Positions 20,991-29,948 of a stretch of 64,000 bases of DNA are shown here, in pieces. Every line of letters starts with the position of its first letter. Within the stretch, counting starts at the first letter, position 1. Where the stretch lies: NCBI RefSeq assembly GCF_947494025.1, contig NZ_CANLTQ010000001.1:62001-126000 (forward strand), given 5' to 3'. A model generated the notes under the pieces. The model searched no databases, had not been told where the DNA came from, and worked only from the letters and a program-made list of their open reading frames with translations. Source of the stretch: an uncultured Jannaschia sp. GTDB lineage: Bacteria > Pseudomonadota > Alphaproteobacteria > Rhodobacterales > Rhodobacteraceae. The translations under genes were made by a program, and so were the position numbers.

Positions 20991-21278
20991 ATGTCCATCG
21001 ACCGCGAAACCGCAAGACGGGTGGCGAAGCTCGCCCGGATCGCCGTACCCGAGGACCGGCTGGACGGTCTGGCACAAGAGTTCAACGCCATTCTCGGCTT
21101 CGTCGAGCAGCTGCGCGAGGTCGATGTCGAGGGCGTTGAGCCGATGGTCTCCGTCACGCCCATGCGCCTCAAGCGCCGCGAGGACGTGGTGACCGACGGC
21201 AATCAGCAGGACGCGGTCCTGGCCAACGCGCCCGATGCGCGCGAGGGGTTCTTCGCGGTGCCGAAGGTGGTCGAATGA
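20991..21278 (+). CDS. gatC: Aspartyl/glutamyl-tRNA amidotransferase subunit C
   Basis: A 95-residue GatC, the small stabilising subunit of the GatCAB complex, which converts misacylated Glu-tRNA(Gln) and/or Asp-tRNA(Asn) to the correct amides. It shows the family pattern: [14 protein letters not shown] at the N-terminus, [21 protein letters not shown] in the middle and [17 protein letters not shown] at the end. A GGAGG-type site precedes the ATG. Its stop overlaps the gatA start by four bases (ATGA). No gatB is in the window. Confidence 0.96.
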   Translation: MSIDRETARRVAKLARIAVPEDRLDGLAQEFNAILGFVEQLREVDVEGVEPMVSVTPMRLKRREDVVTDGNQQDAVLANAPDAREGFFAVPKVVE

Positions 21279-22762
21279 GCGCGCTGACCGACCTGACCAT
21301 CGCCGGGGCCCGCGACGCGCTCCGCGCCGGCGAGACGAGCGCCGTGGCGCTGACGGAGGCCCATCTGGAGGCGGCCGGGGCCGCGGGCGCCCTCAACGCC
21401 TTCGTCCACCACACGCCCGACCTCGCGCGCGAGCAGGCCCGGGCCGCCGATGCCCGGCTCGCCCGTGGCGACGCGCCCGCCATGTGCGGCATCCCGATCG
21501 GCGTGAAGGATCTGTTCTGCACGAAAGGCGTGCCCTCGCAGGCGGCCTCGCGCATCCTCGATGGCTTCCGCCCGGAATACGAGAGCACCGTCACCGACAA
21601 GCTCTTCACGTCCGGCGCGGTGATGCTGGGCAAGCTCAACATGGACGAGTTCGCGATGGGCTCGTCGAACGAGACCTCGACCTACGGCGCCGCGGTGAAC
21701 CCGTGGCGGGCGGGCAACTCGGACGCGGCGCTGACGCCCGGCGGCTCCTCGGGCGGCTCGGCCGCGGCGGTGGCCGCGCATCTCTGCCTCGGCGCGACCG
21801 GCACCGACACGGGCGGCTCCATCCGGCAGCCCGCCGCGCTGACCGGGACGGTCGGCATCAAGCCGACCTACGGGCGCGTCAGCCGCTGGGGCATCGTCGC
21901 CTTCGCCTCATCGCTCGACCAGGCGGGACCGATGACGCGCAATGTGCGCGACGCCGCGATCATGCTGGAGGCAATGGCCGGCCACGACCCGAAGGATTCC
22001 ACCTCCGCCGACCTGCCGGTGCCGGACTTCGAGGCGATGCTGACCGGCGACATCCGCGGCCAGGTCATCGGCATCCCGCGCGAATACCGCCTCGACGGCA
22101 TGCCCGACGAGGTGGAGGCCCGCTGGCAGGACGGCATTGCCATGCTGCGCGACGCGGGAGCCGGGATCCGCGACATTTCCCTGCCGCACACGAAATACGC
22201 CCTGCCCGCCTATTACGTCATCGCGCCCGCCGAGGCGTCGTCGAACCTCGCCCGCTACGACGGGGTCCGCTTCGGCCGCCGCGCGGCGCTGGATCAGGGC
22301 GACGGCGTGACCGAGATGTACGAGAAGACCCGTGCCGAAGGCTTCGGCGACGAGGTACAGCGCCGCGTCATGGTCGGCACCTACGTCCTCTCGGCGGGTT
22401 TCTACGACGCCTATTACAACCATGCCCGCAAGGTCCGCGCTCTGATCAGACGCGACTTCGAGGAGGCCTTCGCGAGCGGCGTCGACGCGATCCTGACGCC
22501 GGCCACGCCTTCGCCCGCCTTCGAGCTCGGCGCGATGGCGGAGGCCGACCCGATCGAGATGTACCTGCAGGACGTGTTCACCGTCACCGTGAACCTCGCC
22601 GGCCTGCCGGGCATCGCGCTGCCCACGGGGCAGGATCGGCGCGGCCTTCCCCTCGGGCTGCAACTCATCGGACGGCCGTGGGAGGAGGGCGCGCTCCTGA
22701 ACGCCGCACAATGTCTCGAGGATCGTGCCGGTTTCGTGGCACGGGCGGAGAAATGGTGGTAG
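21275..22762 (+). CDS. gatA: Aspartyl/glutamyl-tRNA amidotransferase subunit A
   Basis: A 495-residue amidase-signature enzyme that releases ammonia from glutamine for GatB. The catalytic triad is visible: K in IGVKDLF (about residue 77), the cis-Ser in [12 protein letters not shown] (about 153), and the nucleophile Ser in [11 protein letters not shown] (about 177). The C-terminal [16 protein letters not shown] is also typical. It overlaps gatC by four bases, implying coupled translation. Length and motifs match family norms, so function is secure. Confidence 0.97.
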   Translation: MSALTDLTIAGARDALRAGETSAVALTEAHLEAAGAAGALNAFVHHTPDLAREQARAADARLARGDAPAMCGIPIGVKDLFCTKGVPSQAASRILDGFRPEYESTVTDKLFTSGAVMLGKLNMDEFAMGSSNETSTYGAAVNPWRAGNSDAALTPGGSSGGSAAAVAAHLCLGATGTDTGGSIRQPAALTGTVGIKPTYGRVSRWGIVAFASSLDQAGPMTRNVRDAAIMLEAMAGHDPKDSTSADLPVPDFEAMLTGDIRGQVIGIPREYRLDGMPDEVEARWQDGIAMLRDAGAGIRDISLPHTKYALPAYYVIAPAEASSNLARYDGVRFGRRAALDQGDGVTEMYEKTRAEGFGDEVQRRVMVGTYVLSAGFYDAYYNHARKVRALIRRDFEEAFASGVDAILTPATPSPAFELGAMAEADPIEMYLQDVFTVTVNLAGLPGIALPTGQDRRGLPLGLQLIGRPWEEGALLNAAQCLEDRAGFVARAEKWW

Positions 22763-22790
22763 CACGTCCGAAACCGCAGCGAGGTCCGAA

Positions 22791-23582
22791 ATGCGCGCGA
22801 TCCCCGTCCTGATCACCCTGTCCACGCTTACGATTCTGTCGGCCTGCGCGCCTTCCGTTCCCGAAAGCGCCATCGTCCAGCCGACGGGCTACGGGACCGG
22901 CCTCGACACGCCCGCCGCCGGTCGCCGGGGCTCCTTCGAGCGGATGTCGCAGGACCCGTTCGAATTCGACGCGGCCACCTCCACCCAGATCGAGGCGGAG
23001 CGGCTGGCCGGCGAGACCCGCAACGCGCTGGGCCAGCCGCCGCTCGCCGCCAATCCGCTGGGCGACATGGGACCCGTGGAAGATCCCGCGGTTCCCGCCC
23101 TGCCTGCGTCGCCCGCCGCACCCCCGAACGGGGCGCTGACCGATCTCAGCGCATCCTCGCTCAATGTCGGGGATCTGGATCGCAACAATCCCGCCATCAG
23201 CAACGAGCAGGATTTCGGCGCGGTCTCGGCGCAGCGCGGCATCGCCGCCGATGCCGAACGCCTCCGCATCGCCCGCCAGCAGTACCAGGTCGCCGCCCCG
23301 GTCGAGCTGGAACGCCCCGACAGCACGGGCCCCAACATCTTCGCCTACGCGCTCGGTCCGGCGCAGCCGGTCGGGACGCAGGCCTATCGCCGCGGCCTGC
23401 GCGCCTCGACCGACCGCATGGCCCGGCAATGTGCGGGCTACAGCAGCCCCGACCTTGCGCAGGAAGCCTTTCTCGAAGCGGGCGGCCCCGCGCGGGACCG
23501 GCTCGGTCTGGATCCCGATGGCGACGGCAATGCCTGCGACTGGAATCCGTCCGTCGTGCGGACCCTCGTTCAGTCGAACTGA
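22791..23582 (+). CDS. Putative lipoprotein with excalibur-like calcium-binding end
   Basis: A 263-residue protein. The N-terminus has a hydrophobic stretch ending LTILSACAPS, a lipobox with the lipidated Cys near residue 17, so it is probably membrane-anchored in the periplasm. The middle is Pro/Ala-rich and low in recognisable structure. The end, DRLGLDPDGDGNACDWNP, matches the DxDxDGxAC pattern of excalibur domains. The function is unknown. AGGT near the ATG gives a weak ribosome site. It sits between gatA and a cell-wall amidase gene eight bases downstream, so an envelope role is plausible. Confidence 0.75.
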   Translation: MRAIPVLITLSTLTILSACAPSVPESAIVQPTGYGTGLDTPAAGRRGSFERMSQDPFEFDAATSTQIEAERLAGETRNALGQPPLAANPLGDMGPVEDPAVPALPASPAAPPNGALTDLSASSLNVGDLDRNNPAISNEQDFGAVSAQRGIAADAERLRIARQQYQVAAPVELERPDSTGPNIFAYALGPAQPVGTQAYRRGLRASTDRMARQCAGYSSPDLAQEAFLEAGGPARDRLGLDPDGDGNACDWNPSVVRTLVQSN

Positions 23583-23590
23583 CCCACCGG

Positions 23591-24256
23591 ATGCGGATCG
23601 CGGACCGGCCGAGCCCGAACCACGGGCCGCGCCGCGGCGGCGTGACCCGGCCTCACCTGATCGTGCTGCACTACACGGCGATGACGGGCGGACCCGGCCC
23701 CGCTATCAAGCGCCTCTGCGATCCCGCGACCGAAGTGTCCTGCCACTACGTCGTGGGGGAGACCGGCGACGTGAGCAGTCTCGTCCCCGAAACGCATCGC
23801 GCCTGGCACGCGGGCGCCGGACGCTGGGGGCCATGGGACGACATCAACTCGCGCTCCCTCGGGATCGAGCTGTCGAACGACGCCGCCTCTCCGTTCCCCG
23901 CGCCGCAGATAGACGCGCTGGAATCGCTTCTGGCCGACCTCATGGCCCGGCACGACATCGCGCCTGAGGGCGTCATCGGCCATTCCGACTGCGCCCCCGG
24001 CCGCAAGATCGACCCTGGCCCCCGCTTCGACTGGCGCCGCCTCGCACGGGGCGGGCGCGCGGTCTGGCCGCAAAGCGGTGAGGCCGATCCGGCGCAGTTC
24101 CACGACCACGCCCGCCGGTTCGGCTACACCGCCGAGGTCGACGACGCGACGCGGCTCGCCACGTTCCGGCTCCGCTTCCGGCCGGGCGCGCGCGGCCCGC
24201 TCGATGCCGTGGATGCCGGCCTCGCCGCGGATCTCGCCCGTCGCTTTCCGCTCTGA
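23591..24256 (+). CDS. N-acetylmuramoyl-L-alanine amidase (Amidase_2/AmpD-like)
   Basis: A 221-residue zinc amidase that cleaves the MurNAc-L-Ala bond of peptidoglycan. Zinc ligands are visible in LIVLHYTAM (His near residue 27), AWHAGAGRW (His near residue 73) and IGHSDCAPGRKIDPG (His/Asp near residues 135-143). ELSND supplies the conserved acidic region. No obvious signal peptide is present, so it may be a cytoplasmic AmpD-type enzyme. The C-terminal 60 residues may contribute to substrate binding. It starts eight bases after the lipoprotein stop. Confidence 0.9.
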   Translation: MRIADRPSPNHGPRRGGVTRPHLIVLHYTAMTGGPGPAIKRLCDPATEVSCHYVVGETGDVSSLVPETHRAWHAGAGRWGPWDDINSRSLGIELSNDAASPFPAPQIDALESLLADLMARHDIAPEGVIGHSDCAPGRKIDPGPRFDWRRLARGGRAVWPQSGEADPAQFHDHARRFGYTAEVDDATRLATFRLRFRPGARGPLDAVDAGLAADLARRFPL

Positions 24257-24322
24257 GCCGTCGTCCTGGCGCGAATACGCCCGACGGAGGCGCCGTGCCC
24301 CGTAACAGGCGCGGCCGGACCA

Positions 24323-24351
24323 TTGACGCGCGCCGCCGGCCGACTTAACGC
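24323..24351 (+). promoter_or_regulatory. Probable sigma-70 promoter of rnpB
   Basis: TTGACG at 24323-24328 is separated by 17 bases from TAACGC at 24346-24351, and the RNase P RNA begins about 10 bases later. The -35 matches consensus at five of six positions; the -10 is weak but positioned correctly. Confidence 0.55.
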
Positions 24352-24361
24352 CCTGTTCCGC

Positions 24362-24721
24362 GGGGGGCCGGACGGCCGCGGGGTTCGCGCCCCGAGGAAA
24401 GTCCGGACTCCACGAAGCAACGGTGCCGGGTAACGCCCGGGCGGGGCAACCCGACGGACAGCGCCACAGAAAACAGACCGCCCTGCATGCAGGGTCAGGG
24501 TGAAACGGTGGGGCAAGAGCCCACCGGGAGGGCGGCAACGTCCTCCGCATGGCAAGCCCCACCGGGAGCAATGCCGAATAGGGATCGCGTGCCCGCGAGG
24601 GCGGGGGTGCTTCGCCCCGGCGATCCGGGTTGGCAGCTCGAGGTCGCGAAGCGATTCGCGATCCAGAGGAATGGTCGTCACCGCGGAATCCGCGGCACAA
24701 AATCCGGCTTACAGGCCCCCC
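24362..24721 (+). ncRNA. rnpB: RNase P catalytic RNA, bacterial class A
   Basis: The RNA component of RNase P that trims tRNA 5' leaders. Universally conserved elements are present in order: GAGGAAAGTCCGGACTCC near 24394, ACAGAAAACAGACCGCC near 24466, and near the 3' end AGGAATGGTCGTCACCG and ACAAAATCCGGCTTACAGG. The first helix P1 forms between GGGGGGCC (24362-24369) and GGCCCCCC (24714-24721), which defines the ends to within a few bases. A promoter-like sequence lies just upstream. Confidence 0.97.
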
Positions 24722-24869
24722 GCACCTCCGCCGAAATCGGCCGGCTTCGGCAAGAACCCGCCGGGGATCGGCCAGGCCTCCGGGAACTTCCTCGGATTGA
24801 CGATCTTTCCCTTGTGCAATTCCCCTTCCGATCGCCTGATCCTCGGGCGCAGCGACCGAGTGTGAGATC

Positions 24870-25250
24870 ATGATGCAACTGGCCATGCGAGACATACCGA
24901 CTGTCAAGGACGACGGCGACGCGGAGCGGTTTCGGATGATCGTCGCGCAGGGGCGGCGAGGCCTTCTGCACCGCGACGGCCGCATCGCGCTTTTCGGTCC
25001 GGCCCTGCTTCAGGCACTCGGCTTCCGTCGCGACGACGATCTGCGCGGCCTCGCCTTCACGAGCTTCTGGAGCTTCGAGGACCGTCCGGCCGTCGCCGAA
25101 GCGGTCGATGCCGCCGAAGAGGAGGCGCGTACGCTCCGGTTCGACATGCGGTATCACAGCGGCACGGACGACGCCCGCGAAGTCGTGTTCCGGCCCGCCC
25201 CGGTCCGAGCCTACACCCTCGTGGAGTTGCGGGACGCGCCCGCCGTCTGA
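24870..25250 (+). CDS. Stand-alone PAS-like domain protein
   Basis: A 126-residue protein. After a short N-terminal helix ([12 protein letters not shown]), residues about 32-122 follow a PAS pattern: [19 protein letters not shown], a hydrophobic [13 protein letters not shown] segment and a beta-rich end [18 protein letters not shown]...YTLVELRD. No output domain is fused, so it would act as a sensory or partner-binding module. The fold assignment rests on pattern only. Tandem ATGs at 24870 and 24873 compete for the start. It sits between rnpB and rpmG. Confidence 0.6.
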   Translation: MMQLAMRDIPTVKDDGDAERFRMIVAQGRRGLLHRDGRIALFGPALLQALGFRRDDDLRGLAFTSFWSFEDRPAVAEAVDAAEEEARTLRFDMRYHSGTDDAREVVFRPAPVRAYTLVELRDAPAV

Positions 25251-25353
25251 CCATGCGCGGCTTGACACCCCCGGAGCAGCGGCTAGAAGGCGACTTCCCG
25301 GATTTTGCGGTCGGCGCGACGAAGCCCGCGCGACCGACAGAAGGAGACACCAG

Positions 25354-25521
25354 ATGGCGAAACCCACCACGATCAAGATCCGGCTGAATTCCTCGGCCGG
25401 CACCGGCCACTTCTACGTCACCAAGAAGAACGCCCGCACCATGACCGAGAAGATGGTCGTGCGGAAGTTCGACCCGGTGGCGCGCAAGCACGTCGAATAC
25501 AAGGAAGGCAAGATCAAGTAA
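25354..25521 (+). CDS. rpmG: 50S ribosomal protein L33
   Basis: A 55-residue L33 of the large ribosomal subunit. It begins [18 protein letters not shown] and contains [11 protein letters not shown] and [22 protein letters not shown]-type residues at the C-terminus. It lacks the zinc-binding cysteines, i.e. it is the zinc-independent form. AAGGAG lies eight bases before the ATG. The longer open frame from 25108 belongs to a shadow reading and is rejected. A GC-rich hairpin follows at 25558-25587. Confidence 0.97.
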   Translation: MAKPTTIKIRLNSSAGTGHFYVTKKNARTMTEKMVVRKFDPVARKHVEYKEGKIK

Positions 25522-25557
25522 GGCGCTTCGCCTGAACGAAATTGCCGGGTCGATCAG

Positions 25558-25587
25558 GGGCCGCGCCGGAACAAGCCCGCGCGGCCC
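25558..25587. terminator. Possible bidirectional terminator hairpin between rpmG and the DUF1501 gene
   Basis: GGGCCGCGC at 25558-25566 pairs with GCGCGGCCC at 25579-25587 around a 12-base loop, between two convergent genes. The following T-run is only two bases, so termination efficiency is uncertain. Confidence 0.45.
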
Positions 25588-25595
25588 TTCGCATG

Positions 25596-26744
25596 TCAGG
25601 CGAGCAGCCGCGGGTCCGTTCCCATCTCGAGCCCCGGGAAGATCAGCGTCTCGAGCGCCGCGCGCTCGGTCCCGAACAGGTCATGGAGCGCCCAGGCCGC
25701 GTAGGCCCGCACGTCGCGCGTGGGCATCAGGTCCCGCCCGTCGAGGAGCTGCGTCTCCGCGAGGCCCGGCCAGTCGCCCCAGACGCGCCCGCCGTCGAGC
25801 GCCCCGCCGGCGAGGAGCATCGTGCCCCCGGTCCCGTGATCGGTGCCCATCGTGCCATTCTGCGCCGCCGTCCGCCCGAACTCGGTCATGGCAAGGACCA
25901 TGGTCCGGTCCCACACCTCGCCCAGATCCGCCTTCAGCCGCAGAAGTCCGCTCGACACCGTTTCCAGCCCGCGCGCGACCTGCCGCGGCTGGCCGCGATG
26001 CGAATCCCAGCCGCCGATGGACAGCGTCGCGATCCGGGCATTCTCGCGAAGCTGCGCCGCTGAAAAGGCGAAGAGCGCGTCGGCCCGGCGCCCCTTGCCG
26101 ACCCCGCTCACGCCGGCGAGCTCCAGCGCGGCCTCCGCGTTCTCCCGGAACAGCGGGTCGTCGTGGTAACTGTGGAGAAGCAGGTCGATCGTCGCGGGCG
26201 CGAGGTCGAGCCCGGCATCCGGCGCCCAGCTCGCGTAATCCGCCGCGCCCCGCAGGATCAGCATCTCGTCGCGTCCCACGGCAAAGGCCGTCCGGCCATG
26301 CGCGCCGGGCATCGTGGCGAGCAGCCGGTTGAGCCAGCCGTCGCGCTGGCGCGCATCCGGAACCTCCCCCGCGGTTCCCGCCTCGAGGATGTCCTGCCCG
26401 TCGAAATGGCTGCGCTTGCCGCGATAGGGCGTGCTGACCGCCTGCGCGAAGCCCAGATCGCCCGCCTGCCACAGCGGCAGCAGCGGCCCCAGCGCGGGAT
26501 GCAGCGCGTGGAAGCCGGTCAGGTCAAGCGCCCCCGCCGCCGGGCCGATCGCGAAGCCGGGCCGAAGGCGGGCCAGATCCGGATCGCCGTAGGGTTGCAG
26601 CGCATCGAGCCCGTCCATCGCCCCGCGCAGGATGACGACGACGAGCCGGTTCTCCCCCGGCGCGGAGGCGAAGGCCATCGGCGTCGACAGCGGATAGGCC
26701 GCGGCGGAACAGCCCAGAAGGCTCAGGAATCGGCGACGGTCCAT
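25596..26744 (-). CDS. DUF1501 family protein, Tat-exported
   Basis: A 382-residue DUF1501 (sulfatase/phosphatase-like fold) protein of unknown activity. The N-terminus MDRRRFLSLLGCSAAAYPL has a twin-arginine motif followed by a hydrophobic core, so periplasmic export is expected. Later motifs include ILRGAMDGLDALQPYGD, GGWDSHRGQ and MTEFGRTAAQNGTMGTDHGTGG-type residues near the C-terminal third, which are conserved in the family. ATG 26744 has GGAG six bases upstream; ATG 26750 overlaps the upstream stop (ATGA) and is the alternative. It is paired with a DUF1800 gene, a common partnership. Confidence 0.88.
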   Translation of the reverse strand: MDRRRFLSLLGCSAAAYPLSTPMAFASAPGENRLVVVILRGAMDGLDALQPYGDPDLARLRPGFAIGPAAGALDLTGFHALHPALGPLLPLWQAGDLGFAQAVSTPYRGKRSHFDGQDILEAGTAGEVPDARQRDGWLNRLLATMPGAHGRTAFAVGRDEMLILRGAADYASWAPDAGLDLAPATIDLLLHSYHDDPLFRENAEAALELAGVSGVGKGRRADALFAFSAAQLRENARIATLSIGGWDSHRGQPRQVARGLETVSSGLLRLKADLGEVWDRTMVLAMTEFGRTAAQNGTMGTDHGTGGTMLLAGGALDGGRVWGDWPGLAETQLLDGRDLMPTRDVRAYAAWALHDLFGTERAALETLIFPGLEMGTDPRLLA

Positions 26745-26746
26745 GC

Positions 26747-28093
26747 TCATCTCCGTTGGAATTCCGGTGAGGACAGGACGAGGCCCACGCCCGCGGCGCG
26801 ATCCTCCGCCGCCCTCGCGGCGAAAAGCAGCCGCTCGCTCGCCAGCGGACCAAGCGCCGTGGCGACCAGCTCGCGCGGATCGGGCGGCGGGCTCTGCCAG
26901 CCCGCGGCCGCCATCGCCCAGTCGAGCCGCGCGGCCAAGCCCTGCGGCGTGATCCAGACCGTCGCGTCCTCCGGCCAGCCGTCGGGCCCCGGCGGCCGCA
27001 GCCACGGCTGCCCCATCCGTTCCATCGGCCGCAGGAGGCGCTCCCGCAGCTCCGGATGCTTCGCGCCGTCGAGAAGGTCCGCCGCCCCGGTCGCCCGGAT
27101 CGCCGCGGCCATGAAGTCGAGCGGCGCCCGGACCTTCGCAAGCGCCGGCTGCCACGCGGCGGGATGGTCCAGCATCGCCCCGTAGACCGCCATAAGATCG
27201 CCGTCCGTCCGCAGCCAGGCCGCCTCCATCGCGTCCACGAGTTCGCCGGGCGGGGTGTCGGAGACGAAATGATGCGCAAGCTTGCCCGACACGTGCCGCG
27301 CCGTCGCCGGATGCACCGACAGGTCGTCGAGAACGGCGTCGATGTCGCCGCGATTCGGCCGGTCCCCCCCGTAGGAGCGGCCCAGAACGGTCTCGGCCCC
27401 GGGTTCCGCCATGTTGCGCTGGAACTGCGCCCGCCCCGTCTTGTCCTGCGTCAGCCCGGTCAGAAGCTCCGCGAGCTGGCGCACGTCGGTCTGCGTGTAG
27501 GCGGTCCCCACGCCCAGCGTATGAAGCTCCAGGATCTCGCGCGCGAGGTTCTCGTTGAGCCCCCCGCCCCGCCGTCCGCGCGGGCTGCCCGGTCCGGCGG
27601 AGCGCACCTGGTCGAGATAGTTCAGCATCGCCGGATGCGTCACCGCGGCCCGCAGGAGCGTGGCGAAGTCGCTCGCGACATTGGGCCGGATCGCGTCCTC
27701 CACATAGCCTGCGACGGTCCGGCGCAGGATGTTGGCCCCCTCGATCACGGCGAAATGCCCGGTCCAGAACCAGACCAGCCGTTCCCGCATCCCGTCGGAG
27801 GTCCGCGCGCCGCGCAGAAGGGTCGCGGTCAGGTCCCGCACATAGAGCCGGTCCTCTCCACGCCGCGCGTCCTGGTAGCGTTTGTCGGCCTCCTCGTCGT
27901 CGCGCTTGAGCTTGCGCAGACGCGCGATCTCGGCCCGCGTCTCCATCCGCGCGTCCCAGCCCGGGATCGGCACCTCGCTCGCCATCCTGTCCGCCCCCTC
28001 GAGCGCGGACAAAAGGCCCGCCGGCCCGTCGGGGGCGGCGATGGCGGGGCTCAGGCCGGTGCCGAACCGGATCGCGGCGAGGGTCGGAATCAT
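26747..28093 (-). CDS. DUF1800 family protein
   Basis: A 448-residue DUF1800 protein. Typical segments are LAAIRFGTGLSP at the start, RERLVWFWTGHFAV near residue 105, NENLAREILELHTLGVGTAYTQTDVRQLAELLTG-type residues near 175-205, and SDTPPGELVDAM later. The biochemical role is unknown; the family nearly always neighbours DUF1501 genes, as here, where the two overlap around ATGA at 26747-26750. No clear signal peptide is visible. Coupled expression is likely. Confidence 0.88.
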   Translation of the reverse strand: MIPTLAAIRFGTGLSPAIAAPDGPAGLLSALEGADRMASEVPIPGWDARMETRAEIARLRKLKRDDEEADKRYQDARRGEDRLYVRDLTATLLRGARTSDGMRERLVWFWTGHFAVIEGANILRRTVAGYVEDAIRPNVASDFATLLRAAVTHPAMLNYLDQVRSAGPGSPRGRRGGGLNENLAREILELHTLGVGTAYTQTDVRQLAELLTGLTQDKTGRAQFQRNMAEPGAETVLGRSYGGDRPNRGDIDAVLDDLSVHPATARHVSGKLAHHFVSDTPPGELVDAMEAAWLRTDGDLMAVYGAMLDHPAAWQPALAKVRAPLDFMAAAIRATGAADLLDGAKHPELRERLLRPMERMGQPWLRPPGPDGWPEDATVWITPQGLAARLDWAMAAAGWQSPPPDPRELVATALGPLASERLLFAARAAEDRAAGVGLVLSSPEFQRR

Positions 28094-28195
28094 GACGCAG
28101 AGATAGGCGTCCTCTCACCCCTTGCACAGAGGGATGCGCGTGTCCGTGACCGAAACAGGGTGTGACACCGGCCCCGGGTCGGCTAGACGTTGCCC

Positions 28196-28822
28196 ATGAC
28201 GTCTGACGCGGCCATGGACCTGACCCGATTCCTGGGGGACGACCGCTTCGGCTGCGTTCTCGCCGATCCGCCGTGGCGGTTCGTGAACCGCACCGGCAAG
28301 GTCGCGCCGGAGCACAAACGGCTGGCCCGCTATCCGACGATGGGGGTGGAGGATATCTGCGCGCTTCCGGTGGCCGCGCATCTGGAAGACCGGGCGCATT
28401 GCTACATGTGGGTTCCGAACGCGCTCCTCCCCGAAGGGCTGCAGGTGCTGCGGGCCTGGGGATTCGCCTACAAGTCGAACGTCGTCTGGCACAAGGTCCG
28501 CAAGGACGGCGGCTCGGACGGGCGCGGCGTGGGCTTCTACTTCCGCAACGTGACCGAACTCCTGCTCTTCGGCGTGCGCGGCCGCGACGTGCGCACGCTT
28601 CCGCCCGGGCGGCGGCAGGTCAACATGATCCAGAGCCGCAAGCGCGAACATTCCCGCAAGCCCGACGAGCAATACGACCTGATCGAGGGCTGCTCCTGGG
28701 GCCCCTATCTCGAGCTTTTCGGACGCGGCGTGCGCGAGGGCTGGACCGTCTGGGGCAATCAGGCGGATTCGGACTACAAGCCGAACTGGAAGACCTACGC
28801 CTACAATTCGGCGGCGGAGTAG
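28196..28822 (+). CDS. MT-A70 family DNA N6-adenine methyltransferase
   Basis: A 208-residue methyltransferase of the MT-A70 family. DPPW at residues 24-27 is the catalytic motif for adenine N6 methylation, followed by YPTMGVEDICALPV and YMWVPNALLPEGLQVLRAWGF. The C-terminal half contains NVTELLLFGVRG and EHSRKPDEQYDLIE, which form the SAM-binding region in this circularly permuted fold. ATG 28196 is preferred to the TTG six bases upstream. It converges on a BglII-family endonuclease 166 bases away, so it is probably the protecting methylase of a type II restriction-modification system (inference). Confidence 0.88.
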   Translation: MTSDAAMDLTRFLGDDRFGCVLADPPWRFVNRTGKVAPEHKRLARYPTMGVEDICALPVAAHLEDRAHCYMWVPNALLPEGLQVLRAWGFAYKSNVVWHKVRKDGGSDGRGVGFYFRNVTELLLFGVRGRDVRTLPPGRRQVNMIQSRKREHSRKPDEQYDLIEGCSWGPYLELFGRGVREGWTVWGNQADSDYKPNWKTYAYNSAAE

Positions 28823-28988
28823 CGCCCTCGACAGCCTGAACGGAAGGCCGCCCTTCGCACGCTCGGTTTCACGCGGCGCCGATCCATGCAGTGTTCGGGA
28901 CGGGCGGCCCGGCGCGCGGTTCGCTCAAACCCTGCCGGATCGCGCGCTCACCGGACCGGTCCCGCCCCCGAACGCCGACCCTCCCGCC

Positions 28989-29759
28989 TCACGAGAACAG
29001 GTCCGGCCCCCGCGCCATCGCCGGCAGTTCGGCCACCACCGCCGAAAGCGGCAGGCCCACCAGAAGCAGCGGACAGGGATTGCCGACGCCGCGCGCCACC
29101 CGCGTGGCGAGCTTCTCCCAATGCGTCGTCGCCTGCCCGTACTTGTCGGCCACGAAGCTGCGGGCGAAGGCGCGGGGGAAATCGGCGCCGAGGCGCAGCG
29201 CCCCGTCGATCATGCGCCGCTGCCGCGACGTGCGCTCCTTCATGCCCCAGGCTTCGAGCTCGGCCGCATCGCCGATTCCCTCGGCCCGCAGCACGCCCTC
29301 CACGAGGTCGGGCATCGCCGCCTGCAATGCGGCGCCGCGGGTGACGATGATGCCCAGCGAGATCGCCGATTGCGCGTGCAGCCGCTGGAAGTTCTCGAGG
29401 TCGCGGTCGAAGAACGGATCCTTGTTGTTCCACTCGATCTCGAGCGCGAGCGTGCCCGCCCGGGCGCGCTTCACATGGTCGATCTCGTGGCTGATCGCCT
29501 CGCGCTGCACCCCGTCGACGATGGTGCGGGTGACGAATTCGTGCTTCGGCCAGCCGTCGCGGTAAAGCGCGTCGCGAAGGCGCATCGTGCTGGCCGCCTG
29601 CCCCCCGCCCGAACCGATGATCTCCGCGGCGGTCAGCCGGAACGCGGCCAGCGCGTCGATCAGTCCGGATACCGCACCGGGAAAGTCCCCCGCGAGGATC
29701 GCCTCGGCGTGGTTGCGGGTCTCGATGTCGAACCCGGCGTCGCGCAGCGCGTCGAACAC
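28989..29759 (-). CDS. BglII/BstYI-family type II restriction endonuclease
   Basis: A 256-residue protein whose core ALEIEWNNKDPFFDRDLENF (residues about 105-124) is diagnostic of the BglII endonuclease family. D94 in HEIDHVKR together with E107 and E109 would form the metal site, where characterised BglII/BstYI enzymes use D, E and Q. IGSGGGQAASTMRLRDAL and SAISLGIIVTRG are further family features. It starts at GTG 29759 with GGGG a few bases upstream. Characterised relatives cut sites with a GATC core. AGATCT occurs at 16310, 18523 and 30890, so specificity cannot be inferred from site avoidance here. Confidence 0.82.
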   Translation of the reverse strand: MFDALRDAGFDIETRNHAEAILAGDFPGAVSGLIDALAAFRLTAAEIIGSGGGQAASTMRLRDALYRDGWPKHEFVTRTIVDGVQREAISHEIDHVKRARAGTLALEIEWNNKDPFFDRDLENFQRLHAQSAISLGIIVTRGAALQAAMPDLVEGVLRAEGIGDAAELEAWGMKERTSRQRRMIDGALRLGADFPRAFARSFVADKYGQATTHWEKLATRVARGVGNPCPLLLVGLPLSAVVAELPAMARGPDLFS

Positions 29760-29792
29760 GGACGCCCCGTCAGCGCCGCCGGGCGGGCAGCG

Positions 29793-29858
29793 TCAGCGGC
29801 CCCGCCGCATCCGCTTGAACATCTTCCAGAAGGCGAAAAGTTTGAACAGGCGACCCAT
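29793..29858 (-). CDS. Candidate 21-residue basic amphipathic peptide
   Basis: A short ORF between aspS and the endonuclease gene. It starts MGRLFKLFAFWKMF and ends in a cluster of arginines and one lysine; aromatic and leucine residues alternate with basic ones as in a membrane-active helix. AGGGG lies six to seven bases before the ATG. The stop is 33 bases before the endonuclease GTG. Its reality is unproven: the case rests on the ribosome site, spacing and composition. It could be a real micro-protein or a leader ORF for the endonuclease. Confidence 0.4.
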   Translation of the reverse strand: MGRLFKLFAFWKMFKRMRRGR

Positions 29859-29948
29859 GGCATATCCCCTTTGCTGTATCGGGTTGCAGAAAGCCCAACG
29901 CAGCACGCGGCAAGAGGTTCACCGGACCGGACCGCGCCATGCCAAGGC

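Noticed and set aside
25596-28127. 843-codon minus-strand frame apparently fusing DUF1800 and DUF1501
   Set aside because: The upstream half reads the DUF1800 gene in the wrong frame; true genes are separate and overlap by ATGA.
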